This document shows, piece after piece, positions 34,301 to 45,530 of a DNA stretch of 64,000 nt. Where the stretch lies: the NCBI GenBank assembly GCA_907165135.1, contig OU015568.1, positions 6,270,501-6,334,500 of the forward strand, in the 5' to 3' direction. A program made the translations under genes and the position numbers. This stretch comes from Oikopleura dioica (taxonomy: Eukaryota > Chordata > Appendicularia > Copelata > Oikopleuridae). Under the pieces are notes generated by a model. It searched no databases. It was not told where the DNA came from and worked only from the letters and a program-made list of their open reading frames with translations. Every line of letters begins with the position of its first letter. The stretch's first letter is position 1.

Positions 34301-37300
34301 TTGGAAGACGTAAAGCCTTCTTTTTCTAGGACAGAGTGCGCAAAGTCCAAATCCTGGAAAAAATATTCTTGAAAATGAAAAATGAAAGGGTTACTTTTTG
34401 GTAGTCGACTGGTCCACTGACGGTTGGGCGGTAGGAAGTTCTTTTGAAGTGCTGAATAAACTCCTGAATCGGCATCATCTGGATGATTTCCTCTTGGTTC
34501 ATCACGAGGCTGGCTTTGCAGTTCTTCAAGTTGTGGTACAAGCTTGTGTCCTTCGCAATAAATTCACGGACATCTCGGTCAAGTTCATCGGCAACATAGA
34601 CCATAGAAGTGCAAAGATCATTGTCAACTTGCGGTTCTTCCTCAACGCACTCTAACAAGTAATTTTCGTACGTGTATGGGTTGCGGAAAGACAAGAAGTT
34701 TCCAGAGTCGTCTTTTGGACAGCATTTTTGCTGCTCATCAGCAGGCACATTCTTGAATTTAATTTACATTGTATCAGCTATTTATCGATTGTCTTTCTCT
34801 TACCGCATATCCGACAGAGGAAAGTTCCCAACCATATCGATCAAGATTCAGGCTCATCTTAGATCCACTGTAAACCGGACATCCATTATAGTTAAAATTC
34901 TTGTACGATAAAATATCATAGGAAGAATCAGACCCAGATCTTCTAACTCGAATAGATGGACAGCAGTTCATTGAAGGAAGATTGTCCGACTCGATGGACG
35001 AGGTTTTTTCGAAAAGACCTAAAATGTGAGGAATTCATTTTTATTAGTTTTTTACCTTCCCATCCTCCGAAATTGGCGTAGTGCAGGGCAGATTCTTGGA
35101 AGTTTTTGTGATCAAAGATTGAGTCCGACTGGCCGGTGCAGCTTTAATTTGAGAATAAAAATATGAGATAATTTGATGTTTTCTTACCGTTTTTCGTAGT
35201 CATTCAGTGAGGCAAATTTCATCTTCTGCCACTGATACTCGGGAGAATCGATGTCTGTTGTTCCAATAATCCAGCGAGATTCGTAGATTTCCCTCAGCTT
35301 GACGAACATTTCGCAAGCTTCAGCGGTGGACATTTGGGTCATTGGCTCGATTTGGTGGGTCTGGTCCTGACGAATTGGCCATGGATCATCGTCAAATTTG
35401 GACGCATCTAAAATCCTTTAATTGAGAAAAATTTGAAGAAATGATATACCTGTAATGACGAATAGAATGTTTTCTTTCCGGTCGTGTACCCATCCTTGAT
35501 TGTCAGTTCGCTCAGCAAAGTTGACAAGATCCTTGAGCGTTGTGAAGAAGAACGTCGTTCCTTCAATCGCAGTCCTAGCTTCTCCAAACTCGTGTTCCCA
35601 GCTCTGCCAATCCTGCGATAGATCGCTTGCGAGTGCAACTTGATCTCCGTAAGGCGTGGTGATGATATTCAACAAATGCTCCTCAAGTTCAGCTTTTCGA
35701 GCATCTTTCGAAGATCGTTTGTACTCGGCTGCAGTTTTCTCATAAATTGGTTGTCGGAGACGAGCTGAGAACTGTGTAACAATCGCTACCGAGTTCTGGT
35801 TGGAATTCGACTGGGCCCATTCTTCGACCATATCAGCGACGGAAGAAGAGATCTTCTTTGATACTTCAACGCCGAGAGAAGTGACAGACTCGGAGTTGTC
35901 CAGGAAGATTGTGAGATCGCGACCAATGTCACGAGAGCAGGAGCATTGAGGGGAGATTTGAGGTCGATCAGTGGTAGGTCGAGTTGTTCGTGGTGTCGTG
36001 GTGATGGTAGTGGTGGAGGTGGTCGTGGTCGTGGTGGTTGTTGTGGTTGTAGTTGAAGTCGTTGTAGTTGGTGCTTCTGTTGTTTTCACCGTGCAATCGT
36101 TACAAAACTCTGGTGCAACCCGACGAGCAAATGCTTCCAAGTAGATATCGTACTCATCACCTTCAATAACCTTCATAAGTCGATCAGCAATGTCCGACTC
36201 AATATCCTCCAAAATATTGCCGAATGGATCGATAAGATTTCTTCCTTCCAATCCTGGGGGACCTTGCTCTCCTGGCTCTCCAGCGTCACCTTGAGGTCCA
36301 GCTGGTCCTCGATCGCCCTCGAAATCGCCTGGGAGACCTGGTAGACCCTTCTCTCCTTTTGGTCCTCTCGGTCCAGGCGGACCGCGTGGCCCTTCTGATC
36401 CCATCTTTCCCGGAGCTCCTGGTTCGCCTGGTTTGCCATCGAGTCCTGGTATACCAGGCTTTCCAGGGGAACCTCCTGGTCCGGCACGGCCTCTTGGTCC
36501 ATCTTCACCTCTTGGTCCGCGATTGCCTCGTCGACCCTTGATTCCATCTGGGCCAGGTAGGCCTGGAGGACCGGTGAATCCACTTGGTCCTGGTGGTCCT
36601 TGAGCGCCAGAAGGACCCTGAGGACCCTCTTCTCCCTGCGATTTGATAGACTCCATTCTTGCCGAAATAGTCACGCGCGCGGAACATGCGCATGGAACTT
36701 TCTTTTGTTCAATTTCCCAACATTGCGCCGTCTCTTTCACTTCGTCGGATAATCTAAAGAAGAATATTCATTTATTCATCCAACCACCCAACTAATAAGC
36801 ATTAGATCGATCTTCTAAAGTACCGGAGAAGAATCTTACCTTGATACAATTGTGTTCATATAAGACTGAGTAGCGTCGACTGTCTTGTAAGAAATGAGCG
36901 TTTGTTGACTCGTGAAAGTTGGGTCGAGCATTCTGAGGATTTCCGGGAAAGAGCAGTCTTCGGGGTAATCGTATCTATTGCCACTTGGGACGCATGGATC
37001 ATTCATGGCAAAAGCAGTCACTTTCACCGGTCTATCGAGATCTCCAACGAGTTCTTGGTTGATGATCTGTCTCAAGTCGGCCTTCTCACTTTCAATCCAG
37101 AATCCATTTCCACCCGCCCACATGTTTTTCGAGTGCTGGCCATTTGTGAAAATAAGCAGCTCTCGGTGCTTGTAAGATCGGCTGTCAAAGTCAATGGCAA
37201 TATCATGAATGGCCTTGACAAAGTCGGTCTCGTAGTTTTGTGCTTCGAAATTTTGGTAAAGAAATTGAAGACCAGCTCGAACTCGGTCTCTCGCAAACTG

Positions 37301-39277
37301 AGCGTTTCTATTTTGAACAAAGGAGAATTCAGAGAGCGAAACTGCACGAATCACTTTCTCGTGAAATCCGATCAGTTCAAGTCGGAAATGATGGTCACGT
37401 GAGAAGACGCCCTCGCGAGCGAGTCGTTCGACGATGCCGTTGATGAAGTTTTGCGGAAGTTGCATCGCCAACTCGTCAGAGTTCATGCAAGAAAGGTCGA
37501 TGGCGATAATCATATCGACGTAGCAGGTCTTCGAAGGGTCGCTGGGGACAATTGGGAAGGCAGGGCCGGAGTAGGAGCTTGGGAAAGAACTGCTGCTTGA
37601 GTAGCTTGGATCGTCAGCAATGTAATTGAATGGAACTGGTTGAGTAAACTTGCTGCCGCAAGGCTTTGGAATTTCGCGAATAATCGACGAAGAAATCTGT
37701 CGAGAAAGCTTTCTCGCAGCATTTGAAGTTTCCCAGTATCGACCCTCGCGTCCCAAGAACATCGGACAAGATGAGATCTCATCGTAGTTAGATTCTGGTC
37801 CGCACGTTTTTGATGAAAAGAGCCGATTAATTGCGCCGGAGGATTCTTAAATAAAATGAAAATGATGAAAATAGACATAATTTTATCAAAGCTACTTTTT
37901 CTCAAAATAATTAGACGCCTATATTTACGCAACTTCTATTTTTGAATTTAAATATATTCAAAAACTCAAAATACATACAGCTCATAGAAATTGAAATCAT
38001 AGAAGAGAATCTCAATTCAAGAGAGCTCTTTTGACCCCCTTTTTCCCGAGCTTCCTTATTCCCGAAATATCAGTTTTCGATTTTCCAAAAAGACAAACAA
38101 ATATTCGCTACGTACCTGTCAACGCACACTTGAGTCCACTTTCAAGCGCTCCCCTCGCAGCGCGCCCAGGAGCCGCAGTGGGAAAATCGTCGAGCACAAT
38201 CATCGCCGTGTGCGCAAATGGCTGCTCCTGACAGTAAGCCAACTCGTTTTGAAAGATTTCCAGCTGGCCGCGCTGGACAGTCACTTTCAATTTGCTCGAC
38301 ATGGTGACCAGCAAGGCGAGTGGTTGGCGATTGTTGGCGGATTCGCGCTCCAGGTCAGATCGGACGAAATCGAAGGCGGAGAAGAAGTTGTCGATTCCTT
38401 GACGATCGACGGTAGCTTGAATGTTACTGCCAGAGTTGGGCCCGAGAGTGAAGGTCTTCCAGATCTGATACTCGTTTCGTTTCGTATCATCTTTCCGGAC
38501 GCTTCGAATCTAAAGACCCCTGAATTTAGGCTGAGACTCTTGAGAAACTACCTGAATGTTGTATTCGTTCCCAGTGTTTCCAAGCTCTTGATGGAGGGTC
38601 TCAAGAAAGTAGCCATAAAACTCGCCCATTCGATGAGCTTCCTTGTGGTTTCGAAGTCCGAAGTCATCCTCGATCCAGAGTAGGTAAAGAATAATTGGCT
38701 GGACGGAGCATTCTTCTGGAGGTGGCGTGATGATGGGTCGGTTTGTCGGAATTGGGGGAGGCTGAGTGACGTTCTGACTTGAATCACAAGTGCAGAAGAT
38801 TTCAGCGTCGTTCATGCACACTTCGCTCATGTATTCAAGCAAAAATAGGGGTTCAAAATGAGCTCTGTCTATATTTTTCAATTAGGGAGATCTCAGATCT
38901 GATGTATTTTTCCACATGAATTCACCAAAAAAATTATGTTCCCGGCGTTTTTTAATCAATAGAAGAATCTAAGGAGGAAATGACGACTTGAATAAGCCTC
39001 ATAAAACTTTTGTACTTATGATTATTATGTTCATCAAAAAGTCTCAAAAGAATCTTTTCCGAAAAATTTACATAAGAGTTTCAAATTGCTGATTATCTTC
39101 ACGAAATCTTCACCCAAAAGTTTACATAAAAGCTCGGAAGAATCTACGATTCTGTCAAATTATTTCTTATATAAAAGTTCCTAATTGACTAGAATCATTT
39201 GGAACCCTGAACGAAAACTCGCCATAGGCACCAGCCTGGGCCAAAAGGCCGGCCAGGCCCAGAAGTAACGTCTTCAT
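31333..39277 (-). CDS. Collagen VI-like secreted protein with multiple VWA domains
   Basis: Fourteen exons (39207-39277, 38552-38864, 38116-38509, 36840-37845, 35450-36753, 35188-35407, 35056-35141, 34804-35018, 34395-34751, 34115-34353, 31991-34070, 31847-31957, 31538-31798, 31333-31487) give about 2,270 aa with consistent phase. Order: signal peptide ([17 protein letters not shown]); VWA1; VWA2 (IIAIDLSCM); a short triple helix of 44 Gly-X-Y triplets with one interruption (about 36235-36636); a Thr-rich linker; VWA3 with an intact MIDAS-like DNSES; a degenerate VWA; a second poly-Thr linker; VWA5 (VIVVDSNLG); a further VWA-like region; and a basic tail. VWA plus short helix plus VWA is the plan of collagen VI, an extracellular microfibril protein. 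Most MIDAS sites are broken, so adhesion may be metal-independent. The large exon needs one extra base in the 10-T run at 32703-32712. Introns 1 (GG donor) and 11 (33 nt, GA donor) are non-canonical. Confidence 0.85.
33890..34005 (-). repeat. Poly-Thr coding repeat (ACN)n
   Basis: Encodes an almost pure threonine linker in the collagen VI-like protein. Similar runs lie at 35990-36070 (same gene), 3890-4020 (stalk protein) and 42055-42150 (protease), suggesting mucin-like O-glycosylated linkers. Confidence 0.8.
36235..36636 (-). other. Collagen triple-helix region (Gly-X-Y repeats)
   Basis: 35 consecutive Gly-X-Y triplets, a one-residue interruption (GDF-E-GDR), then nine more. Many GPP, GEP and GER-type triplets. 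At 44 triplets it is far shorter than fibrillar collagens (about 340), and also shorter than vertebrate collagen VI. Confidence 0.9.
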
Positions 39278-39612
39278 GGGAAAATTCTCTTGTGCGGCGG
39301 ATTGAGCTAGAAATTCCAAAAAATTGCCAAAAGTACAAATATTGGTATTTACCTCAGTCCTAAGCCAAGCACAACAAAAAAAAGAAGCTGGTCAACAACT
39401 CTTTTTTCGGAAATTTATTCCGGCGTTGCAAAATCGCAGTCTAGATTTTCTTGAAGGCAAATATTAACACGTAAAATATTTCATTCACGGTTTCCGATTT
39501 ATTACAGAGCGCTTTATTTTGTGGTGAAAATCTATTTGCTCACCTGGCGGGCCCATCAGACTCTAGGCGCACCATCTTGTCCAGATCTTTATTTACAGTT
39601 ACAGGGCTCCGC

Positions 39613-39697
39613 AACCTGTGTAGAAAAGGTCAACCTGAGTCAGGGTATGAAAAACCATAAAAGATAATTCATACCCTGACTCAGGTTTTCTACACAG
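39613..39697. mobile_element. Hairpin MITE, CCTGTGTAG family (copy 4, minimal)
   Basis: 85 nt, almost entirely stem: AACCTGTGTAGAAAAGG.. to ..CAGGTTTTCTACACAGG with an inner GGGTATGAA/TTCATACCC pair. It lacks the GCCGC interior of larger copies. Confidence 0.8.
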
Positions 39698-39929
39698 GAT
39701 GAAGAACTAAAAAGGCCACGAATTCTCCCCTAAAAATGGGGGAGAATACCGTCTTTGGGCAGTTGTTTTTATTCATCATTTCTATTATTCATTCTGTATT
39801 GACAGAATCATATTGTATGTTTCTATATTGACGTACTATCAGCAGAATTGCGGCAGATAATTGACCAAGAACTGACATTCTTCTTCACGCGGGCTCACGC
39901 GCCCTCCACTAGAGGACTCTTTCAGATCC

Positions 39930-39937
39930 TATAAATA
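39930..39937 (+). promoter_or_regulatory. TATA box of the 40-kb peptide gene
   Basis: TATAAATA, 41 nt upstream of the start codon. Confidence 0.65.
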
Positions 39938-39970
39938 CTGGTTCTGAAAATAAAATCTCAAAAATAGAAA

Positions 39971-40207
39971 ATGAGGTTTATTTTCTTCCTTGTTATTTTT
40001 CTGCTGAACTTTTCGGAAACTTTTGGTCGATCCTTTGATTTATGCAAACTGCGGCTTTCTGCGAAGAAGTTTCCATATCTTTCAAGCATGTGCAGATATC
40101 GAAAACCAACATACAGGAGGTCGAACCAAAAACCTGCTTGCAAAAGGATGATTTACGCTGGAAAGACGAAGCGATACGTTCATGTTTATAATCCTTCCAA
40201 CTGCTGA
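39971..40207 (+). CDS. Small secreted basic peptide
   Basis: Single exon, 78 aa. Signal peptide MRFIFFLVIFLLNFSETFG, then a strongly basic mature peptide (YRKPTYRRSNQKPACKRM) with four cysteines (LCK, MCR, ACK and a terminal C). A TATA box and AATAAA flank it closely. The architecture matches the genes at 493 and 16166. The high Lys/Arg content suggests a cationic antimicrobial or matrix-binding peptide, which is inference only. No family is recognised. Confidence 0.65.
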   Translation: MRFIFFLVIFLLNFSETFGRSFDLCKLRLSAKKFPYLSSMCRYRKPTYRRSNQKPACKRMIYAGKTKRYVHVYNPSNC

Positions 40208-40309
40208 GAGAATCTTCTTTTCTGAATCTTCCACTTACTTTATCCAATTAGGAGTGTAGCACTGACGATGACTGTACAGTCGAAAATAATCTGAAATATT
40301 GCTGAATTA

Positions 40310-40315
40310 AATAAA
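40310..40315 (+). terminator. Poly(A) signal AATAAA of the 40-kb peptide gene
   Basis: AATAAA about 100 nt past the stop codon. A near-copy (AATAAAAT) follows a few bases on. Confidence 0.55.
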
Positions 40316-40507
40316 ATTTTAATAAAATACGAAAAAAATAAAAATCGGATATGTTGTGATTTGTTCAAGAGCTCTGATTCAATCTATTTATTGTTTTGGA
40401 AGTCCCTCTGTTTACGACTCGGCGGTTTTCATAAAGATCCGTAGCACTGGCATCTAAGCTGCTGAATGCAGAAGAGTCTGCAGCGGAGTGCCAAATTTTA
40501 GCCGAAC

Positions 40508-42596
40508 ATGCGGCTCTTTGGATTTTTACTGGGCTTGGCCCTTGGGAACGGCTTTCAGAGAAAAACATGTTTTCTTTTATCAGAGACCTAAATTGTCAAC
40601 TAGATTTTCAGTTCAGAGAAAAAGCCAAAAAAGACAGCAATGTGGCATGGGAAAGTATCAAATGACCCCAGGTATCCTCGAAGGAGCAAAAGGAAACTAC
40701 AAATCAGAATGGGATTCTGCTGAAGACCCATCATTGCCTGCTGTCCCTGATTACGAAGAAATCTTTATCTACGATCAGACTCCAGTTGGTCGATCAGCGG
40801 ATACAGAGACGAACCCAGTAAATGGAACAGTCGGTGATTTCGAGAACCCAGAGTTTTGGGACATGACAGGAGCTGAAGAAATCGATGGTGGTCGATTAGT
40901 TGGGGGTGGTTTGCCCAGTGGACCAAGTGGTATCGGAAAGGTTCAAATAAACTTCTCATTATTTGAAAAAGGGAAAGTTTGAACCAAAAAACAGGCCCAA
41001 TCGCCAGAATCGTCGGCGGCCAAGTCGCGCGACCATTTTCTCATCCTTGGCAAGTTCGAGTTCGCGCTTGCTCCGGCTTCGCTTGCACTAGAATGTGTGG
41101 AGGAACTCTTGTTTCTTCCCAATTCGTTGTTACCGCTGCTCATTGTCTTCCTCCATTTTCTCAGTCTGGAATCATCACTCTCGGTGCTCACGAGTACTTT
41201 GGCCCTGGAGCTGTCAATATTTCCATCGCTGAAATCTTCCCTCACCCAGGTACGCTTCTGATGATTTTCTCCCTAGAATAAAATTAAGGATGGGACAAGA
41301 AGAAGCGAACAAACGACATCGCCGTCGTCCGACTTGAACGACCAGTTTCCTTCAATCACAAGATCCAACCCGCTTGTCTTCCAAACAAGGACTCTTGCTT
41401 CCCCGCCGGCACTGCCTGCGTTGCCTCCGGATGGGGCTACATCGAAGAAGGTGGACCTCGATCAAATCTGCTCAGAGAAGTGGCAGTTCGACTCATGACT
41501 ACTGATCATTGCAACAAGCCAAATTACTACAATGGAAAGATTCTCGAAGGCATGCTTTGCGCTGGATACAATGAGGGACAGAGAGACGCCTGCACTGGTA
41601 AATTCTAGAGCTAGCTTAGCTAGAGACAGATCTTCTTCTAGGTGACTCTGGCGGACCACTTGTGTGCCCACTTCCCAACGGCAAATGGGTGCTCGCTGGT
41701 GCTACTTCTTGGGGAGTCGGATGCGCTCGACACCAACGACCAGGAGTCTACACCGATGTTCGTCAATTCTCGGACTGGATCGGATCTATCATTCGAGAAT
41801 ACCCAGACGTTGTCGGAGATTGCCCAACAAAGGGCGTCACTGGTTTCGGAGCCGGACGAGATTGGTCCTTCCTCGGAACAATGCCAAAACGACCTCCAGC
41901 ACAGATGCTTTTTGATACTTCTGATGGACGAGGATTGCCAAACAAGCCACCAAGTGCACCTTCCAGCGATACCCACGGTAAAGTCACCATAATAGCCTAA
42001 AGCCTTCTCTTAACATCTTTAGATTTGATGGACATGTTTGGTCAACCAGTCAAGAAAACAACCACAACTCGAGCTCCTACAACAACCAGACGAACGACAA
42101 CAACAAGGCGCACAACAACAACGACGAGAAGAACGACCACAAAGGCAGCCGTTGTTGATGACTACAACATCCTCAGGTAAAATTAATTTTTAACTAGCTA
42201 GATTTTCATTTATTTCAGCGACTTCGATGAGCGATTGAAAGCTTGTGACGGATTGAAAAAGAAAGCCAAGAAGAAGTGCATCAAAAAACTCGCCAAGAAA
42301 ATGAAGGAATCCAAAAAGAACAAGAAAAAGAGCAAGAAGAAGAAGAAATCTCAATCGAGAGGAGAATTCGAGACGATGGAATTCGGCTCTCGAAAGGAAA
42401 AGAGACAATATCGACGAGAAATGAGACAGGCCTGGAGAAACTGGGGCAATGTTCAAGGTAAGAGACAAAGAAGAATCAATGATCGCGATTGAAATTTTTA
42501 GAAGAGGAACAAGTCCGTGACTCTGGATTTGAAGTCGATCAAGCTTCCGCTGGAGACGATGATAATGCTCTTTTCGCTGGATGGGATTTTAACTAA
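40508..42596 (+). CDS. Secreted trypsin-like serine protease with Thr/Lys-rich tail
   Basis: Eight exons (40508-40559, 40612-40929, 40995-41249, 41289-41597, 41642-41977, 42023-42176, 42219-42457, 42502-42596) encode 585 aa in perfect phase. Signal peptide [13 protein letters not shown]; an acidic propeptide of about 110 residues; an activation site before ARIVGG; the catalytic triad His173 (TAAHC), Asp218 (NDIAVV) and Ser314 (GDSGGP). Asp308, six residues before the Ser, together with SWGVGC predicts trypsin-like cleavage after Lys/Arg. After the S1 domain come a Pro/Gly-rich segment, a poly-Thr/Arg linker (about 42055-42150), a lysine-rich helix ([20 protein letters not shown]) and an acidic end ([15 protein letters not shown]). 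The basic tail could tether the enzyme to glycosaminoglycan-like matrix. Intron 1 (40560-40611) needs a GA donor. The catalytic domain looks fully functional. Confidence 0.9.
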
Positions 42597-42795
42597 CTTT
42601 TGTACTGTCACCAAAACATGCCATAAAAGAAATTTTTCGCGATGTTTCTTTTCTGTATGACTTTTTCCTAGCATTTATCATGCATGAGTAGTGGGCACAC
42701 ATCTAAATCAATTAAAATTAACGATTGCAAAGTGGAAAATCAAATAATCTTTGACTTTGTGAGCAGAATTCGTGAAATTTTAAGAATTATTAATA

Positions 42796-44086
42796 ATGCA
42801 GATAGAAGAGAATAATATCAAAGAGAGCGGATGCTCAAAATTATCAAAACAGCCTACTTTTATGCTAGTTGCGATGGCAATTATGTCTGTTTACTGTATT
42901 TCGTGTATTCTCATGGTCATTATCTTGCCGACGGTTCTTTTAATGAAACCAATTGAAAATGACTCATCCCCGACAATTTCGACTACAACAACGACTTCAC
43001 TTAGTACAAATCTACAAAAATTCAAAATTTTTTCCTTCGGCTCCGGATGGGATGATTCTCTTCTCCCACCTGTTAGAAATGGTTTCATGCAAAAATATGT
43101 TTACGCTCGTTATGATTTATGAAATCACGTGAAACTATACTTTCGAAATGCCAAGCGCGGAGATTCAAGAGTTATCAGTCCCCGACCTCCGTTTGGCTGA
43201 TGTTGGTTATGCATTTTTAAAAGGAAAGTTCTTTCTGCTTGGCGGTCACAAAAGAGGGCGTTCGATTGCGACAGTTGAAAATTGTGAATACAAACTACTC
43301 ACAGAAACACTTCCTTTGAGATTTGACCATTATGCCGGAGCAATGGCTGTAATGAATGACAAAGGTGATAAAGAAGCATTATTTCTTCGATTTTCATTTG
43401 AAATTGAAGCTTATATGTGTTGGGATTATTATGGTGATCATATGGATGCGTGTATGACATTTGACGGTCACGTAGCAAGGTATTTTTTAATGATATTAGA
43501 TTAAAAAAATCATTTAAGTATTCTTGATGCAAAATCAAGATTTGTTCACGATTGTGGAGTTATGTGTGCGAAAGATAATTCAATTTATGGAGGCGGAGGA
43601 AGATTAAATACGAGAGAATTTGAACAATTTATCGACAATGAATGGCATTGGACAGTAGAACTCAATCATCCGTATGAAAACCTACCTAGTAGTTGCCTTA
43701 TGCTAAAATTTCTTAGTAACGAAAATGGTCTAAGGGATGCTTCTTGCATCACAGTTGATGAAGGTGTTTTGTTTCTATCATCGCGGAGTATCGGAACATA
43801 CTTATTTAATACCGAGAAAAGATCATGGAGTTACGTCGGCAACCCGGTCAGTAACTCACAATTGAAAGCATATTTATTCATAGAAAATCAGAACACCTAC
43901 AATCCGACAATTCGATACATTCATGGCAATATTTGGGCATTTCAAGGACATCATAACGACTATAATGTTCATCTTATATGGGATGGAAATTCAATTCAAG
44001 AAGGAGAAAGAGTTTATCTTCCGGAAAAATATAAAATCATGTTTCCAATAGTCATTGATGAAGATGAATACAGTCATATTTGTTGA
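42796..44086 (+). CDS. Type II membrane protein with kelch-like ectodomain
   Basis: Three exons (42796-43098, 43163-43479, 43540-44086), 388 aa. The N-terminus (about 20 residues) is followed by one transmembrane helix (FMLVAMAIMSVYCISCILMV) without a signal peptide, then a Thr-rich linker and a beta-rich domain with kelch-like blades (FLKGKFFLLGGHKRG; AKDNSIYGGGGR; GVLFLSSRSIG; GNIWAFQGHHND). Kelch assignment is by the GG/hydrophobic pattern and is moderate. The ectodomain has few Cys. The frame-preserving 64-nt and 60-nt introns are GT-AG. The ligand is unknown. Confidence 0.65.
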
Positions 44087-44100
44087 TCAAAAATATATTA

Positions 44101-44106
44101 AATAAA
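44101..44106 (+). terminator. First poly(A) signal of the kelch-like gene
   Basis: AATAAA 15 nt past the stop codon. A second AATAAA lies within the palindrome at 44131-44161. Confidence 0.55.
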
Positions 44107-44130
44107 TCATCAAAAAGAATAGTTTAATCA

Positions 44131-44161
44131 GAACTCGAATAAAAGAAATTTATTCGAGTTC
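44131..44161. terminator. Palindromic bidirectional poly(A) signal
   Basis: A 13-bp perfect inverted repeat with a 5-nt loop. Each arm carries AATAAA on one strand (plus 44138-44143; minus 44149-44154). It lies exactly between the convergent kelch-like and acyl-CoA-binding genes, and the minus-strand signal overlaps the stop codon of the latter. Confidence 0.65.
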
Positions 44162-44587
44162 TTTAGAAACATTCTCAAGTAGCTTTGGATTGACGCAGTG
44201 ATTGTTTGCATCGCATTTGAGCATCGCTTCTTTTTCCTTCTTCGTCGGTTTGAAGTCGTTTAGTTTGTTTTGCTTGATGAAGTCGACCTTTTCAGTGTAG
44301 CTTTCCATCGCCTGCTTGGTAGTATAGTCCTTGACCTTTTTCCACGACTTGTACTTTGCTTTTTCATGCCAATCAAGCATGCTTGGTTTCTTTTCTTGCT
44401 CGAATTTTCCATTTTCCGTCGCTAGAAAGTATCGATCTCAGCGTCATACAAAAGTCTGACCTTGTTTGTAAAGCCCGTAAAATTCCTCGAGATCCTTTGG
44501 CCGGAGATTTGGAATATTCTCTTCAACCCATTTCGAATCCTCATGGAATTGAATTCGTAGAGCGTTTATTTCATTTATTGTGCCCAT
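44150..44587 (-). CDS. Acyl-CoA-binding protein
   Basis: Two exons (44461-44587, 44150-44421) separated by a 39-nt GT-AG intron, 132 aa. The N-terminal about 85 residues match the ACBP fold: the family motif region LEEFYGLYKQATENG, then KPSMLDWHEKAKYKSWKKV with the conserved K-x-x-x-W contacts for acyl-CoA, and the terminal helix AMESYTEKVDFIKQ. ACBP binds medium- and long-chain acyl-CoA esters in the cytosol. A C-terminal extension of about 40 residues (ending NVSKELE) goes beyond the usual 86-90 aa. The minus-strand AATAAA overlaps the stop codon. Confidence 0.9.
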
Positions 44588-44740
44588 TTTTTAGCTCTTG
44601 GTTTATGAATTATGTGGGTTTTGGAGACAGGAAATGATTTTTGAATCAAAACCTTTTTTCTTCCTTGATTTCAATTTCATTTTTAAAAGAGAGACAATTA
44701 TTTGTTTTAAATTTTATTTAACAAAGCAAAAATAGGTCGA

Positions 44741-45135
44741 TACTGAATATGTAACGAATGTAACGAATGTAACGAATGTAACGAGTTTGCTGACAATGTA
44801 ACGAAAACGGAGACATGTTGTTTTTTTGTTAGCTGATTCTAGAAACTTTTTCTAAAGAGCGATCTTGGGGAGTTTTACTTTATTCAACAATTGAACATAT
44901 CGAAAAGAGCAAAAAAAGACAAAAAGAATGCAGAATAGCATAAATATGGTAGATTCGTTTTCCAAACCTGCTCTGAATGATTAAAAACGCCCGCTCCGCG
45001 GGTAAATTTGTAGGAAACTCAAGGTGATGAAATAAGATAAACAAAAAATCTCTAGAATTTTACTGACAATGTAACGAGAAAAAGACATGTTTTTGAGTTT
45101 TCGTTACATTCGTTACATTCGTTACATATTCAGTA
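44741..45135. mobile_element. Inverted-repeat element with GTAACGAAT tandem ends
   Basis: The left end is TACTGAATAT followed by three to four copies of GTAACGAAT; the right end is the exact inverse (ATTCGTTAC copies then ATATTCAGTA). An inner pair TGACAATGTAACGA repeats on both sides in the same orientation. No coding frame is seen inside. Non-autonomous DNA element by structure. Confidence 0.7.
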
Positions 45136-45530
45136 CCGTCGCAAAAATATACAGTGTATTTTCATACAGACAGCATTATTGGAAACTAGTTATTGAAATT
45201 AAAACTGCAGAAATTTTAGTTGGGAACTGTAACAGTTTTATCTTTTTTAGTTTTTCGAATATTAGGTCATCACTTTTCGCAAAGTGTAGTTTCTCAACTC
45301 TTTACAAATGAATCATATTCGACGGGTTTTAGCAATTGTTTGAAGAAAGCTCAGGGAAGTTTTTTTTCGTTGACATTGTCGACATCATTGACATCGTTGA
45401 CCATTGTGTTTCTTTTTTGCTTCGGCTGGAGGAATTATTCTTTTTCGTCAAATTTTCTTGCAGCTGAAGTTGATTCAATCGGCCAGTCGGTTTTTTAGTA
45501 GAAAGGGTTAGTTAGGAAGGGGTCGAGACT

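Noticed and set aside
42961-42975. Spliced-leader-like ACTCATCCC word
   Set aside because: Only a short match inside a coding exon, with no snRNA-like gene context.
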